Of a stretch of DNA of 64,000 bases, positions 23,330 to 35,617 are shown in pieces; position 1 is the first letter of the stretch, and every line of letters begins with the position of its first letter. Source of the DNA: Ophiura sarsii. Lineage: Eukaryota > Echinodermata > Ophiuroidea > Amphilepidida > Ophiuridae. Below the pieces are notes generated by a model. It saw only the letters and a program-made list of their open reading frames with translations, was not told the origin of the DNA and made no database searches. Where the stretch lies: assembly GCA_035610835.1 (NCBI GenBank), contig CM069447.1:61945048-62009047 (forward strand). The letters are read 5' to 3'. A program made the translations under genes and the position numbers.

Positions 23330-24160
23330 GATCAAGGTGAGATAATGCCCCTTTAAGCTTATGACTTATGACTTCCTCAATGATATTTTTTCAATTTCGC
23401 CTGTCACAAAGAAGAGGTTACGGTGACAACTAGCTCGGAATAAACATCTCGTTGATGACGACACTTAAACTTTAATCGTTGATCAAATAGCTACTTGTAA
23501 GTGTAGAGGAAGGTCTCGTTATTGACCCGGGGGGGGGGGGTACTCGGATTTGGTTTGGTCGGAGGTGTGCCGCTGGAGATTCAAAACCCATACCCATTTT
23601 TAGGGGTGATTTTGGAAAAATCGGTACCCATTTTTAGGGGTTTTGCTTCATTTTATACCAAATTTTCGCAAATTATCGGGAAAATAGACCTAATTTTTGC
23701 AATTTTTCGCGAAAATAGACAAAAATTTCGCGAAAATAGACCCATTCGTAAAAAGTGACCCCATTATTAGGGATTTCCAGCACAAAATCATACCCCATGT
23801 TTAGGGATTTTGTGCCCAAAAAGCTACCCATTAGAGCGGCACACCCCCGTATGTCGACTTTGGTGAGTACCGCCCCCCGGGTTATTGACGTCGTTTTTAT
23901 GTGTCGTCGTCGTCTACGCTTTCCGGCTATGTTGCCATTGTGTGTATTTGACTTTTAACATTACCCGATAATTCATTTCGAAGCTAAATGTTGTTACATC
24001 TTTACAAATGCAATTGTGCGAATTCAACATTTAAGTGACCAAGATATACGTCCTATTTAGATGCTCTAAGGGAACCCATCCATTTACACACGTCACTAAT
24101 AACGCGCTACGACTTTTACTAATCAATATCGCTCAATGTAGGTGTAAATTAAAGAGAAAG
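23330..24160. repeat. Dispersed repeat R28, copy 1 (interrupted)
   Basis: The flanks of the CCGG element match 27820-28160 and 28510-28740: AATAGCTACTTGTAA(G/A)TGTAG, TTTAACATTACCC, ACAAATGCAATTGTGC, CCATCCATTTAC and AATAACGCGC. The sequence has no coding features. Confidence 0.8.
23527..23880. mobile_element. CCGG-ended element with 9-bp target duplication, copy 1
   Basis: GTTATTGAC lies outside both ends (23518-23526 and 23881-23889). Ends are CCGGGGGGG...GGTACTCGG and GAGTACCGCCCCCCGG. The interior contains repeated ACCCATTTTTAGGGG(T) blocks and AAAATAGAC motifs. The paralogous sequence at about 28610-28625 has one uninterrupted GTATTGACGTC, so the insertion is confirmed by an empty site. 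An 8-9 bp duplication suggests hAT-like or P-like machinery. No transposase frame. Confidence 0.88.
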
Positions 24161-24297
24161 TGTCATGTTTTCTAATAATCATTTTCTGAAATGGAAAGTA
24201 ATTTAAATCATACCGAAAACCAAGGAAATGGTGTATTTACCATAATAATACAAACAAAAAACGAAACAAAAAACCCCGTCTTAAAATAGTACAGGAA

Positions 24298-24360
24298 ACC
24301 CATAACGTTGGGGTGGGGGTGGGTGTGTGTGTGTCGGGGGGTGGGGGGGGGGGGGGGGGT
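24298..24360. repeat. G/T-rich tract ending in a long G run
   Basis: Alternating GGGGTGGG/GTGTGTG passes into about 19 consecutive G. It has G-quadruplex potential on the plus strand. Confidence 0.85.
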
Positions 24361-24540
24361 AGTTCGTCAACAATGTAAAATACCCTATGAGAACATTTAC
24401 CGACTGATACGTTTAGGTATCTAGGTATGACAATGTTGTTTTACATGTAGTCAAACGTTGGCCAATTATGTTGGTCAATTTCGGCATTTTTACACACACA
24501 AAAAATGATTATGTTACGTTTTCCGCCATTTTTTTAACCA

Positions 24541-24680
24541 AACAATTTATTTCTTTTGTCAAAATTCTAAAACTTCATTTTTGGTAACATTTGATTCCAA
24601 AAATGGATTACCTGACTCATTTACTTTCCATAAATGTATACTTTTATGTACATCACATTCATAGTAGGCATAGCACAAGT
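24541..24680. repeat. Fragment related to the 5304-5958 foldback
   Basis: The reverse complement carries AAAAGTATACATTT(A)TGGAA, GAGTCAGGTAATCCA and TTTTGGAATC in the same order as one arm of the TTAA element at 5304-5958. No bounded ends were found. Confidence 0.5.
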
Positions 24681-26670
24681 CACGCTTCACAAACCTGCCA
24701 CACACACATTTCGAGAACCATTGAGAAATGTCTATTTTTGTGATAAACTTCAAATCTAAGTTATAAATAAACAAAGGTATATAAAAATGTAATCTTTTCA
24801 ATTCATTAACCCTTCTAGAAATATTTAAAATAACATGGTATTTCAGTGGTTTTAATACAGCGCGTGAAATCTACTACTTTTCCCATTGAGTGCACACACA
24901 GAAATCAGCTGCCTCATTTCTTAACATCCCTGTAAGAAATGCATTTTCCGCAAGTGCTACATTCCATGTATGGAAATGTCCTTATCATATATGATAGCCC
25001 TGCTCTTCAGCTACATCCACATATATGCACTATTCTAAATTTATTTCCATAACTCGAGATTAGACTGTTTAAACCAATTCACATTATTTTGCTCAAAATA
25101 CCTCATTTTTGGGCAAATTTCCTTATTTTTTGGGCACATTTTAAAAAGTAGATAGTCTATTGTGTACTACATATTCTGGGAATCTATTGGTATTGTTGGA
25201 TTTTCAAAACAGTGAGTGAAGCACATGCGCATTTTGACATTACCGGGACATTTATGCATAATTTGATACAAATCAATGGTTACCATGGTAACAATTAACA
25301 AGTAATACAATATCCCTTTGAATGTATCTATGAATATAATCATATCAAATAAAAATAATAAAAAAATGGCGCAAGGTACCTTATTTGCATTTTTGGGATT
25401 TGAATAATTAATTAGCTAATTTGCATATTGCCGAAGCGTCGCGGCACATTGGAGGCGATATATCTCGGTATTCAGTGTGCTGAGACTGTTGAATGTTTAG
25501 ATTGGACGAAACAGCGTAAATATTAAAGCTATTATCGGTTTTGGCCAATGAAAATGATTGTATCAACATTTGTTTGGATAATTTTATCAAAGACATTTAT
25601 AGATAAGAATTTCTGATTGGACGAAACAGCGTCAATATTAAAGTTTACTAGCAGTCAGCTGTAGAACGGGGCCCCGTTTTTTCAATTGAGGGCGCTCTAT
25701 TTAGTGACGCACTGCCGTCATTTTTTACAAGGCGATTCATCAAGTGACGGAAGTCCGTCGCCCGCTGGAATATGAACAAAAACACTTTACAATAGAGGGC
25801 GGGCTTGGGAACGGGACTGCGTTTCAAAGGGAACGGCCTCACGTCACAGTAATTTTCAAAATAACAACAAAATAACTCTCTTATCTCAGAGATAACCGTT
25901 ACAAAGGCATCACTTCTGAATACTATAGGGCTTATATTTAATGTAAAAGTTATCACACTTGCCTAAAAATTCTATAAAATGGTGTAATCCCGTCTAGAAA
26001 ATGGTGGTCTCATCGCAGCAAACCGGTCAAAAAAGCCTAGACATAATTTTAGCTTGTGTCGTGTGATGTTGGCAAAAGATATCTGTTGCCGTGTGGTGAT
26101 CTCGAGTTAGGGTTATGTATTGCTTCCGAGATATGAAATCGGAGATCTTCTCTACCAACCGCGCAGTAACATGGTTAAGAGTTGTACGGGGACTCCCCAC
26201 TGCCAGTAACTGTGCCCAGTGATCGTGTTTTTCATTGAGAGGAGAGATCTTTGCAAGTAGAGTTGATTGTCTCGCTATTTTGATCGCAGAGCCTTTATTT
26301 GCATGATGTTACAACAAAACGGTATTGGGCTTGAATGATGTGATATAGTTATTCGTATTATTTGGCAAAGACTTCCAATGCGCTATGATCTAGATGGAAT
26401 AACGTCATATAAATATTAGGCCTAATTGATATGTTATGTTTTGTTAACGTCCATGTTTGTTTACTAATTAGGCTAAGCTTGAAGTACTTTCTGACTGACT
26501 TGTTATTATGACTATGTATCCCACCATTCGACATAAGCAGCATAGCCCTATATGTATTTTATGAATGTGACATAGACTACATTGTACTACAAATAAACAT
26601 GGCTGCCTTCATGATCTATATCTAGAAATACTATAATTTCATAATTTTGGCAAACCCATGTAATTATGAG
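24681..26670. other. Low-copy DNA
   Basis: No gene is recognised. GATTGGACGAAACAGCGT + AATATTAAAG occurs twice, at about 25501 and 25617. The minus-strand frames at 25408-25596 and 25648-25956 do not resemble known proteins. Confidence 0.4.
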
Positions 26671-26692
26671 GCAGTCGCGAGCGACTGCCTGC
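26671..26692. repeat. 10-bp inverted repeat with GA spacer
   Basis: AGGCAGTCGC - GA - GCGACTGCCT is a perfect short hairpin at the left border of the repeat at 26700-26900. It may be a transposon end. Confidence 0.6.
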
Positions 26693-26699
26693 TAAAAAC

Positions 26700-26900
26700 G
26701 CAAATCATTAACATGACATTATAATCATAGCGGTCAGAACAATGTGCAAGACAGCAGATAAACCGCGCCAAGGTGGGCAATTAGAGGACATTGTTTGAAA
26801 ATAGCGAGCAAGAAGCATTCTTACCTCAATCGTGTCAGAGCCGAAGTTACATACCTACGCCGCAACTGGGGCATTGTTAGACGAGCTGTTCGCAACATGT
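26700..26900. repeat. Dispersed repeat R28, partial copy 2
   Basis: ATAATCATAGCGGTCAGAAC, GACAGCAGATAAACC, GTGGGCAATTAGAG and TAGCGAGCAA correspond to 28205-28330 with moderate divergence. Confidence 0.65.
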
Positions 26901-27819
26901 TGGACAGGGCACACACATGTCTTTAGCAAAATGGTGCACACACATGTCTAGCAAAATGGTGGCCATGTCGAAGGAAGGCTTCATTGTTAAAAAAACACCT
27001 TAATATCAGCAAATAACTAACTGATTGCAAGGAAGCTAACATTTTATTTTGTCTTACAAAAAAAACCTTAAGCAGAAGGCCGTACTCAGACCGTATGGCC
27101 TAATTTGGGAACCTAATAATTATGGCAAATGTGAATGACTTTTCAGTGCAATTATCAAGAAACAAATTGTCTTCAGAACATTTTATTTGTGCGATTTTTT
27201 AGTATGTTAAGTATTATTATCTGAACTATTTATTTCTACAATGTTTTATCACCTTTGGCGCATTTATTATACCAGAAACCTGTAATAAATTACAGGCACA
27301 ACAATGCCTTGCTTGTAGACTCTCACTCCATATCATCATACTGCAGTAATATTCATGTCTCAACTGTGTAAACACCATTGGAATTGCGAGAAACACAGAC
27401 AGTTTGCAAAACGTGTCACAGTTTGCTTATTTTTCAGTCGATGACGTTAATTTTTCGGGAGGATAAACTAGATTAACAACGTGTTATACAGACAACAACA
27501 ATTATATGGTTCAATGCACGCATCAAGGTCAAATGGCCGTTTCAAATCGTGCACAATTTTTAATGATTCACCCTGTACATTTAGTTATACAATGCAAGTG
27601 TGTACCTTTGAGCAACAATAACCATGATGTCATTGAAATCGGCACGTATATCACCGCGACATTTGAGAGATGGCATTTTGTATTCGTTGTTATGATATTA
27701 GTGTGATGTTTTTTTCTTCTGTATAACTATGCGATTTGGGCGCGATGATAATTGTCGTGCTTGACGGACACTTCCTTTAATAAAATAGCTATTAATACGA
27801 GACATATGTTACAAGAAGT
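26901..27819. other. Low-copy DNA
   Basis: No gene is recognised. The open frame at 27506-27706 has no resemblance to a known family. Confidence 0.4.
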
Positions 27820-28740
27820 AGGTATTGTGACAGCTATAGCTACGGCTATAAATCTCGCTGATAACTGCACTTGAACTTAAAGATTGATAAATGGCTACTT
27901 GTAAATGTAGGTGAAGGTATTTGAGTGTTTTAAAATATAAAACTTTTTATCATTACCCATAATTCGTTTTGAAGCTAAATATTGTTATATCTTTACAAAT
28001 GCAATTGTGCAAATTCATTCAACCATAGTGGTCAATGTAAATTATGTTATGACCTGTTTAGTGGCTCTGAGGGAATCCATCCATTTACGCACGTTATTAA
28101 TAACGCGCACACGCCTTACCCGCTACTAATTTTACCGGTCAATTGGTCAATGTAGGTCTAAAATAACGCGCATCATTAGCGTTAATTGCGGAGTGGGATT
28201 ATAATTATCATGATTATAGCGGTCAAAGCAATCATAATACATTTCGGTCAGAACAATGGACACGACAGTATTAATAAACCACACCGAGGTGGTCAATTAG
28301 AGAACAGTTCTCGGAAACTGCGAGCAATATAATGAGCATTGTATGATCCCTACCTATTCATGCCACGCAATGCATCCGCAATGATCTCAATGGGTTATTT
28401 GATAGAGGCATACATTCTCACAAATCTGGAGTGCAAACGAGCATGCCATAACTGACGGCTCTATTAACCCCAAAAATATAGCTATTTGTCCCGAACATAA
28501 AGAAGCTAGTACTGTGTCAGCTAGCTCCGATTATAAATTTTGCAATAACTGAACTCGAACTACATTATTTGATAAATGGCTACTTGTAAATGTAGGTGAA
28601 GGTCTTGGTATTGACGTCTTGTTTGGTCTTTAACTTTTTAACATTACCCATAAATTGTTGCGAAGCTATAAAGTGTTGTTACATTTTCACGAATGCAGTT
28701 GTGTAAATTCAATGGCAGCATAGCTAACCTTTTTCGCCTT
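27820..28740. repeat. Dispersed repeat R28, copies 3 and 4 in tandem
   Basis: GATAAATGGCTACTTGTAAA + TGTAGGTGAAGGT begins both copies, at about 27884 and 28569. The second copy keeps GTATTGACGTC, the uninterrupted counterpart of the insertion site at 23518-23526. No coding sequence. Confidence 0.75.
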
Positions 28741-30009
28741 GGAGAATCAAAACAAATCGCACTATATATTGAGGGTCGTGGATAAATGACAGATAATCAA
28801 CACAATCAAAGTAGCGAGTATTTGACCTTTTGTCAAGAAAAAGTAATGATGAAAAATGAAATCGCATTTGTTTCCAATTAGTGCCTGGATATTTGAGATC
28901 CGTGAGTAGATTTCTTTAAATTTAAACATTTACATCGTATTTAGCGCTAACTTTTTCTCGCCGCTTAAGTGCTTTATATCATGCGAGCAGCAACAAATAA
29001 TAATAACCAGAAATATGTCTTTCGATATAATTACTACCTATAACTTCTTGAATACATCGTATGTATAATACATACATGTATTCAAGAAGTTGTAGGTAGT
29101 AATTATATCGCTAATCAAAATAATCTTCAGTTCTTTTGCTCGTGGAGAAGGAAACGCGTCGTTGTTGCATTAGTGGCAGATTGATTTCATGATTATAAGG
29201 AAGTACAGTATCGCCGGAAAGTATCGGTAATTGGCATTAGAATAATATACATTTGATAGCTATTTAATCCGTGACAGATGTTAGTTTAAGGCCTCAATTG
29301 CAAACGTGATATGTTTTGTTACGAAAACTGAATCTCATGTCGTGTGTATTGATTTACAGCTTAAAGGTTCAGGATTGCGAGTGGTTTTTTTTAATGTTTT
29401 GCTTTTCGTGAACTGTTTTTTTTCCTTCTTTTTTCGGTTTAAAGGTATATTTAGAGAAAGGCAGTATTGGAAGTGTGTGTTGTGTATTTGTTATTATTTA
29501 TTCGTAAATAAACTCGGAAAAAATGGCCTGAATTAGATTAACAAAAATACGCGGTCTCGAACCCGTTCACTATTTATTTATCTGTACCGTATTATACTAG
29601 TTATGCAGTGTGGCCTAAGCTAAATTATTCTACTTTGTACATAAGTGGACAAACTCTCAAATTAGCACAGAGGTAGGGAAGATGTTCAATTTCTCAATAT
29701 TTCAGAGAGTACTGCTTAAGACAAATTATTCATTCGCCGATTAAAACTGACAGTACAGTAACGCCGCTATTCTTGTTATTATGACGAATTGCATTTCGAT
29801 GTCCTATCCAAAATTTTGAAAATACTTAAAAATATATTATTTCCCATAATTTGAGTATTTTCTGTTGTTGAAAGTAATGTAGAACTACTTGTTTGTCTTA
29901 CTTTTTAAATATGCCTCGAATATACATGAATACCCTTTTAAATTTTAACACCATCCCATAGAATTTGCGATGTGCGGGTATCTAAACAGAAAATTGTCGA
30001 TATGGGAAT
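28741..30009. other. Low-copy DNA containing one long palindrome
   Basis: No gene is recognised. The T-rich frame at 29306-29536 has no family resemblance. The palindrome at 29023-29110 is listed separately. Confidence 0.4.
29023..29110. repeat. Near-perfect 42-bp-arm palindrome
   Basis: CGATATAATTACTACCTATA + ACTTCTTGAATACATCG pairs with CATGTATTCAAGAAGTTGTA + GGTAGTAATTATATCG with only a few mismatches and a short AT-rich centre. It could be a tiny foldback element or a recent palindromic duplication. Confidence 0.9.
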
Positions 30010-30011
30010 TA

Positions 30012-31103
30012 CAGCGTGTCCCAAAAAACTAGGTCTAAAACCTTCAGAGCTTATAACTGGAAATATGGGCAACATATATATAGATGCATCATGTTTAGGA
30101 ATATAAAAGTAAATATATCTGACATTATTTGGTGAAATTATAAGACCAATCGGATCTAAGGTTTTAGAAATACAAAGCTTTGCATACAGCGGGATCAGAA
30201 CCCGTTTTTTCCGATTTTGCCCATGAACCGTCCATGCGTTGCATTTGCGCATCGTACTGACGTCATCAAAGTTTTGCCTTTGACTTGATAACAATGACTT
30301 ACTCATGGAAATCTTCGTCATAAGGGGGATAAAAAGTGTAAGTACCTTTGATTTTTGTTAGAAAAATCAATAAATAACCTTCTGAGACAGTGCCATCTTT
30401 GAAGCAAGAACCATTTCTTCGAAATTGGAAACCAGCCGTTAAGTCAGTCATCTCATCAAAGGAATTAGAGGAAGGGCTGGAACTTCAGATTTTTTTTCAA
30501 CCAGCCAGTCGGGATCGGGCAGGTAACTCACAAAAATACCTGCCCGAAAGAAATAACACCAGCCAGTGTAACTCTCACACTTGCACCGTGAGTTTGAAAT
30601 TGTTTACCCGCCAGTCGGTTGCCGGGGTACTTTTTTCCCGACACAAAATTTACCCGCTATGGGCAGGTGGGCGGGTGCTATTTCCAGGCATGGTATCAGG
30701 GTAACAGTTGCTCTGTTTTTGTATATATTCAACGGCAAGGTTACTGCAATGGGTATTTAAAATGCTGAATATTGATCCAAAATACCTATAATTTAACCCT
30801 TTTCTACCAAACATAAGATATTTCAGAGAATAAACACCATGCACATGATGTAGGGAAAACTTGCACACAACGCAAATGCAAGGCATAAGGTGGTTTATTG
30901 CTAAATTGGAAAAAAACGGGTTCTAACCACGCTCTGTTGAAAGCTTTGTATTTCAGAAAGTTGCCATTTGATTAGTCTCACATTTATACCAATTAAGGTC
31001 AGATATATGTACCTTAATATCGTCAAATATGAAGCAGCTACGTTTTCAACTTTTAAAGTTACAAGCTCTGCAGATTTTGGACCCAGTTTTTTGGGACACG
31101 CTG
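30012..31103. mobile_element. Tc1/mariner-like non-autonomous element with about 200-bp inverted repeats
   Basis: TA flanks both ends (30010-30011, 31104-31105). Left end CAGCGTGTCCCAAAAAACTA and the reverse complement of the right end CAGCGTGTCCCAAAAAACTG match. Pairing extends about 200 bp inward through CAGAGCTT(A/G)TAACT, ATATATCTGAC and GAAATACAAAGCTTT up to AACCCGTTTTTT(C)C. The central 0.7 kb holds an unrelated GC-richer block (30470-30690) with CTGGAA...TTCCAG ends. Open frames at 29938-30321 and 30390-30704 show no transposase motifs. Confidence 0.85.
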
Positions 31104-31204
31104 TATGTCCTTTAATATTGGTCTTTATCAGTGAATAAAACGTTGAATACCGATTTTGGTGCAAAGTACGTGCAAGGTCATAGGCCTATACCGCAATACC
31201 CAAA

Positions 31205-31720
31205 ATGATTGGATTGATATCTGTCAAATTTATTCTCATTCGTAACTACTAGTAGGCCCTAGGCCTACTAGACAAAATAAAAATGTAAATAAAAGAAAAC
31301 GGTGATAACTTATACAAATTAAAAGTGTCTTTTGAAATCGATGAGTACCTCATTGGTTTTTTACTTCATTGCAAATCAAATCCAACAATCACACAAAGTA
31401 AAATGGTTCATCATGCAGTGAAACCTGTATTTGAATTTGTATTCGTATTCGAAGGCAGAGGTAGAGGAAAATAGGCGTGCAGTTCGTCACGCAGTTAAAC
31501 CTGCATTTGATTTTGTGTTCGTATCGCGAAGTCAGAGGCATAGTAAAATAGGTATGCATTTCGTCACGCAGTTAAATCTGCATTTTATTTTGTATTCGTA
31601 TTCGAAGTCAGAGGCAGAGAAAAATATGTGTGCCGTTCTTTCTGCCGCGGGAAGCTTTATTATGTGAAACTATAATTCCCGATCCAACTTTGAATGTTAA
31701 ATATCTACAGAACGTCAGTT
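31205..31720. repeat. Repeat ABCD, copy A (central segment only)
   Basis: ATGATTGGATTGATATCTGT, AAAAGTGTCTTTTGAAATCG, GTGAAACCTGTATTTGAATT and GAACGTCAGTTCTCA match copies B (from about 34150) and C (from about 36142). Copy A contains an extra internal duplication of the TCGTCACGCAGTTAAA block near 31484-31582. It begins where copy D ends. Confidence 0.85.
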
Positions 31721-32039
31721 CTCACAAACAAATTATTTGTCTTTATATTATTAAGGGCCATCGTTTGAAATTGAAACAACTTTATTCCTTATAAAACCAT
31801 GGTAGAATAATATCACGACATACACTTGATGCAGAAGTTTAGTTAATAGGAGGCCTACAGTGAAAATGAAGAAATAATTTATTAGTACTTGGAATATGTA
31901 AACAATAAAGGACTAAATAGTGGCGTAATATATATTCCAAGAAATAGAAATATCAATCAATAAGTAAAATGTATATAATATTTAGGCATTAATATCACTG
32001 CATGTAGGCCTACTTCAAATTTAAAAATAAAATGAAATC
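31721..32039. other. Low-copy DNA
   Basis: I see nothing recognisable here apart from TAGGCCTA-type words. Confidence 0.4.
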
Positions 32040-32262
32040 AAATTAGACATGCAAAAGATGGGAATTGAACCCGTGGCCGCCAATTACATTCAACTAGCGG
32101 TTGCAGTTGTATACATTCATTATTTGATCGATTTGTTTATTTCGTTAAAAGTGTGCTATTCATGCGATGTTTGCATAGTGCCCCTCGCATAAATAGTTTG
32201 TTATGTTGCAATAGTCCTTATTTTGACAAAATAATGGTTACAAAATGAACACCCATCCGCGC
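32040..32262 (-). mobile_element. tRNA-module repeat (TMR), partial copy
   Basis: On the minus strand, GGTTCAATTCC (32061-32071) is a B-box-like sequence. The body upstream of it (AATAAGGACTATTGC, GCACTATGCAAAC) aligns with the copies at 44600-44930 and 32862-33145. The copy is diverged and lacks the left half of the repeat. Confidence 0.6.
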
Positions 32263-32669
32263 CTGGGGTACCGCGCCATTTTGTCCCGAAGCAATGGTTA
32301 TGACGTCATATTTCTGTCGATTTTCAGAACTCTTGTATTGGATTTACGTGCAAAATATATGCCCTCGGCATCATACTTTCCCAGGTGTGCAGTTCATTTT
32401 AAATTTCAGATGTTCTAAAATGGATAGTTTTCTAACCAATTCGAGAAAGAAAATCGAACTGCACACCTCAGAATTGCTAAAAAATGCTTTACAGTCCACT
32501 TTTTGTGCCTTTGAACAGAATGTCGGCCGGGAATGTAGAATTTATACACAGCGCATTAACCCATGACCTCGGTGCATGTTCGCTGTGTATAACAGATTGT
32601 AACATGAATAATGCAACACGTCACGTCATCCGTCACGACACATCGTATGGTTCAGTCGAGCAGTGATTG

Positions 32670-32820
32670 GGTAAGGGTATGGTGTATAAGTCCCAAGTAT
32701 GCAAATGAGGATAATGAGATTTATTCCGTTGTTGAGTACTGGGTAGATGTGTGGTAGAGCATGACATTGTATTCAGTGAGCTCATTTGCATACTTGGGAC
32801 TTCTACACCATACCGCTACC
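32670..32820. mobile_element. 151-bp MITE with 8-bp target duplication (hAT-like)
   Basis: AGTGATTG (32662-32669) and AATGATTG (32821-32828) flank the element. Inverted ends GGTAAGGGTATGGTGTA and, reverse-complemented, GGTAGCGGTATGGTGTA continue into AAGTCCCAAGTATGCAAATG on both arms. Confidence 0.85.
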
Positions 32821-32861
32821 AATGATTGTGGACCGTATAAATGACGCCGATTTTTGTGTTC

Positions 32862-33145
32862 GGAAATGTCAACGTTTTTTACCGTTCTTTCAAAAATAAG
32901 GAGTATAATAACATTACAAACATATTTTGTGCGAGAGAAACACACAAATTTGGCAAAAATGGCACAATAAAAATCCGTTCGTTATAAATAAATGGATATG
33001 GATAATTAATAAAACTATCATCCTCGATCTCTGTGGCGTGCATACGTTGGCCGCGTGGTTGGTAATCGGCAATCACGGGTTCGATTCCCGAATAATCCTT
33101 GTTTTCCTTTTATTTTTCTATTTTTTAAACTTGATGGTGGATTAA
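32862..33145 (+). mobile_element. tRNA-module repeat (TMR), right-half copy
   Basis: The body ATTACAAACATATTTTG and AAAAATCCGTTCG is followed at about 33028-33100 by a tRNA-Asn-like module: ATCTCTGTGGCGTGCATACG (A-box region) and GGTTCGATTCC (B box, 33078-33088). A T-rich tail and AAACTTGATGGTGG follow, as in the copy at 38218-39100. The module is not a functional tRNA gene: the acceptor stem does not close. Confidence 0.7.
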
Positions 33146-33342
33146 TGTAACATCATTGTTACGTCAATTTTTATAAATTATAAAGGCCGCCCATGCGTTT
33201 ATAGTTTTTTTAAATTTATTTATCTATCATTTAACTCTTGATTTATTTAACTTTGTATCTAAATAAACAATTAAAATGCGTAACCACGATCGTTTTCGCA
33301 AAATATCGCAAAATGGCGCGGTACCCCAACCCCCTAGATATT

Positions 33343-33638
33343 TGCATAGTTAATAACCGTGTTTTGTTAAACGTCCTGTCTAAAAGATAGACTTGCGTTT
33401 AACTTAGACACGAGTTTAGTTAGCGACGGTTTTAGACTAAACACGCGTTTAGTACGAGAATACGGCCCATTATGTTTAGCTTTATTCCGACCAATCCCCG
33501 ACTTGTTTTAATATTTCAAATTCATGTATACCTGTATCCCTGGTGGTTTAAATATAAGACGCTCAAATGTCAATTACGGAAAATATCGCTCCCCGGCATA
33601 GTTTAAAACCGTGTTTTGTTAAACGGCCTGTCTAAAAG
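33343..33638. repeat. Repeat with GGGCCGTATTCTCGTAC-type ends, copy 1
   Basis: ACCGTGTTTTGTTAAACGTC, GACACGAGTTTAGTTAG and CGTTTAGTACGAGAATACGG match 45785-46072 over the full length, including the spacer ATGTCAATTACGGAAAATAT. The second motif unit is cut at CTAAAAGAT by the start of repeat ABCD copy B. Confidence 0.85.
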
Positions 33639-35109
33639 ATGCCCCCCTCTGATCACAGGCCTCTCCCACCTCATGGCCCCACACCCAAATTGAAGACCCT
33701 AGTTACGCTACTGTTTATTAGTATGGTACATGATGTCCAGTTTAAGCATGGATTGTGTTATCTAATGAATACCATGAAACAGGTGTGTCTTCTTTCTAGA
33801 CATCTTAACCACAGGTTTAGTATTGCCGACAAGATGGCTGCTAGCGCTAATCTATTGCATGGATAAACTCTGTTATTCTCAGGCTCAAGGGGATGGCAAG
33901 GATGAAGTTATAAAAAGATGTTTATCAATAATAACACCTGGTAATACTGTGTATCCCTCAATGCTGAAAAGCGCCAGAAATAGTAACATAAAACGATGAA
34001 GAGCAGATTTGTGTGGTAGATCCGCCATGAATTGTCTTTACCAGCCTTTAAAGCGACAGTCAGCTACCCTTGAACTAATCGGATTAGGATCTATGATTGG
34101 ACACACAGCGAGGAATTTTTTAAAGGTAGAAAAAGGATGAATAATTGGAATGATTGGATTGATATCTGTCAAATTTATTCTCATTCGTAACTACTAGATA
34201 CAATAAAAATGTAAATAAAAAAAAACCCAGTGATAACTTATACAAATTAAAAGTGTCTTTTGAAATCGATGAGTACCTCATTGGTTTTTTACTTCATTGC
34301 AAATCAAATCCAACAATCACACAATAAAATGGTTCATCATGCAGTGAAACCTGTATTTGAATTTGTATTCGTATTCGAAGGCAGAGGCAGACGAAAACTA
34401 GGCATTCATTTCGTCACGTAGTTAAATCTGCATTTGATTTTGTGTTCGTATTCGAAGTCACAGGCAGAGAAAAATATGTGTGCCGCTCCTTCTGCCGCGG
34501 GGAAGCTTTATTATGTGAAAATATAATTCCCGACCCAACTTTGAAGATTTAAATATCTACAGAACGTCAGTTCTCATAACAATCCGTTGATTATAGAAGG
34601 GATGAATCCCCCCGAGTGGGGGGTTTCCACACCCACACTTATAACAATACAGAGTGTATCAAAACACTTTTTGCCGAGAGCTGTACGATTACAGCAAATC
34701 ACATATTGCCCTAAACCTTATTATGTTAGGACTACTTTTTGGCTATCACATAATCAAATAACAACGATGACGATTACGAATTCTCTGAGATATTAAAGAT
34801 AAAAGCAGACAAGTGCAAAACACGATTTACATCGTTCGTTTTATAAACAGAGTGGTTGTTCTTGGGCATGCTACGGAGTGGCCTGCTCGTTCTCTAGACC
34901 TTACACAATTAGCCTTTTCTTTGGGGGTTATGTTAAGTCTCAAGTCTTCCAGGCACCACCAACTAATCTCCAAGATCTAAGGAACTGCATCACCAATGAT
35001 GATTAGGGAATAAGGCGCACACGGATGACACGTCGAGTAGTGCTTCTCATGCGGGAATGTGCTCGTTGATGCGTCTTGAAACAAGGACTGTATTATGAGG
35101 GTCGAGCTG
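33639..35109. repeat. Repeat ABCD, copy B (uninterrupted)
   Basis: This is the cleanest copy, running from CCCCCCTCTGATCACAGGCC to GAGGGTCGAGCTG. It preserves both empty sites for the insertions in copy C: a single AACAGAGT at 34845-34852 and a single AGTAG at 35036-35040. Open frames inside it are short, lie in different frames between copies and show no domains, so the repeat looks non-coding. Confidence 0.9.
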
Positions 35110-35173
35110 GGCGTAATTGCGTAATTAGGGGAGGTGAGGGGTATGGGGGGGGGGGGGGGGGGGGAGGCTATGG

Positions 35174-35617
35174 CCGGGGGGGGGGGGGGGTACTCACGTA
35201 TATTGGCCATACGGGTATGTGCGGCATGCAGCCAAGGACCCCTTTTCACGCCTTTCGGCCGCTCCTTAAGACCCCCTTTTCATCCACTGGCAGTTCCATA
35301 AGACCCCCTTTTCATCCATTGGCAGTTCCCTTAGACCCCAAATTTAACCAAAAATCATAAAATGTGTGAAAATCTTATGAATTTGAGTTATGTAGCCTCA
35401 AATTTGGCCTAAATTCAGTTCATAAGGCAACATTTTGCCTAAAATTCAGTTTATAAGACACAATTTTGTATAAGAATTCAGTTCTCTAAGACCCCAATTT
35501 CGGCGCCCGTTCAGTTCGGTAAGCCCCTGTTTTGGTGCCCGTTCAGTTCGGTAAGCCCCTGTTTTCAGACTGCCCAGCCGCACACCCCTACCCTCTTCAA
35601 ATTCGAGTACCCCCCGG
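35174..35617. mobile_element. CCGG-ended element, copy 2
   Basis: CCGGGGG...GGTACTCACG at the left and GAGTACCCCCCGG at the right match the ends of the element at 23527-23880. The interior has repeated AAGACCCCCTTTTCATCCA + GGCAGTTCC units. Flanks GGCTATGG and GGTTATGC are a decayed 8-bp duplication. Copy D at about 47101-47115 shows the uninterrupted GGTTATGCC. Confidence 0.8.

Noticed and set aside
30390..30704. 104-codon frame inside the mariner-like element as a transposase fragment
   Set aside because: No helix-turn-helix or DDE/D residues are seen, and it begins outside the conserved inverted repeats in a block with its own CTGGAA/TTCCAG ends.
33028..33100. Functional tRNA-Asn gene
   Set aside because: A- and B-box-like sequences are present, but the acceptor and anticodon stems do not pair properly and the same module recurs in a dispersed repeat.
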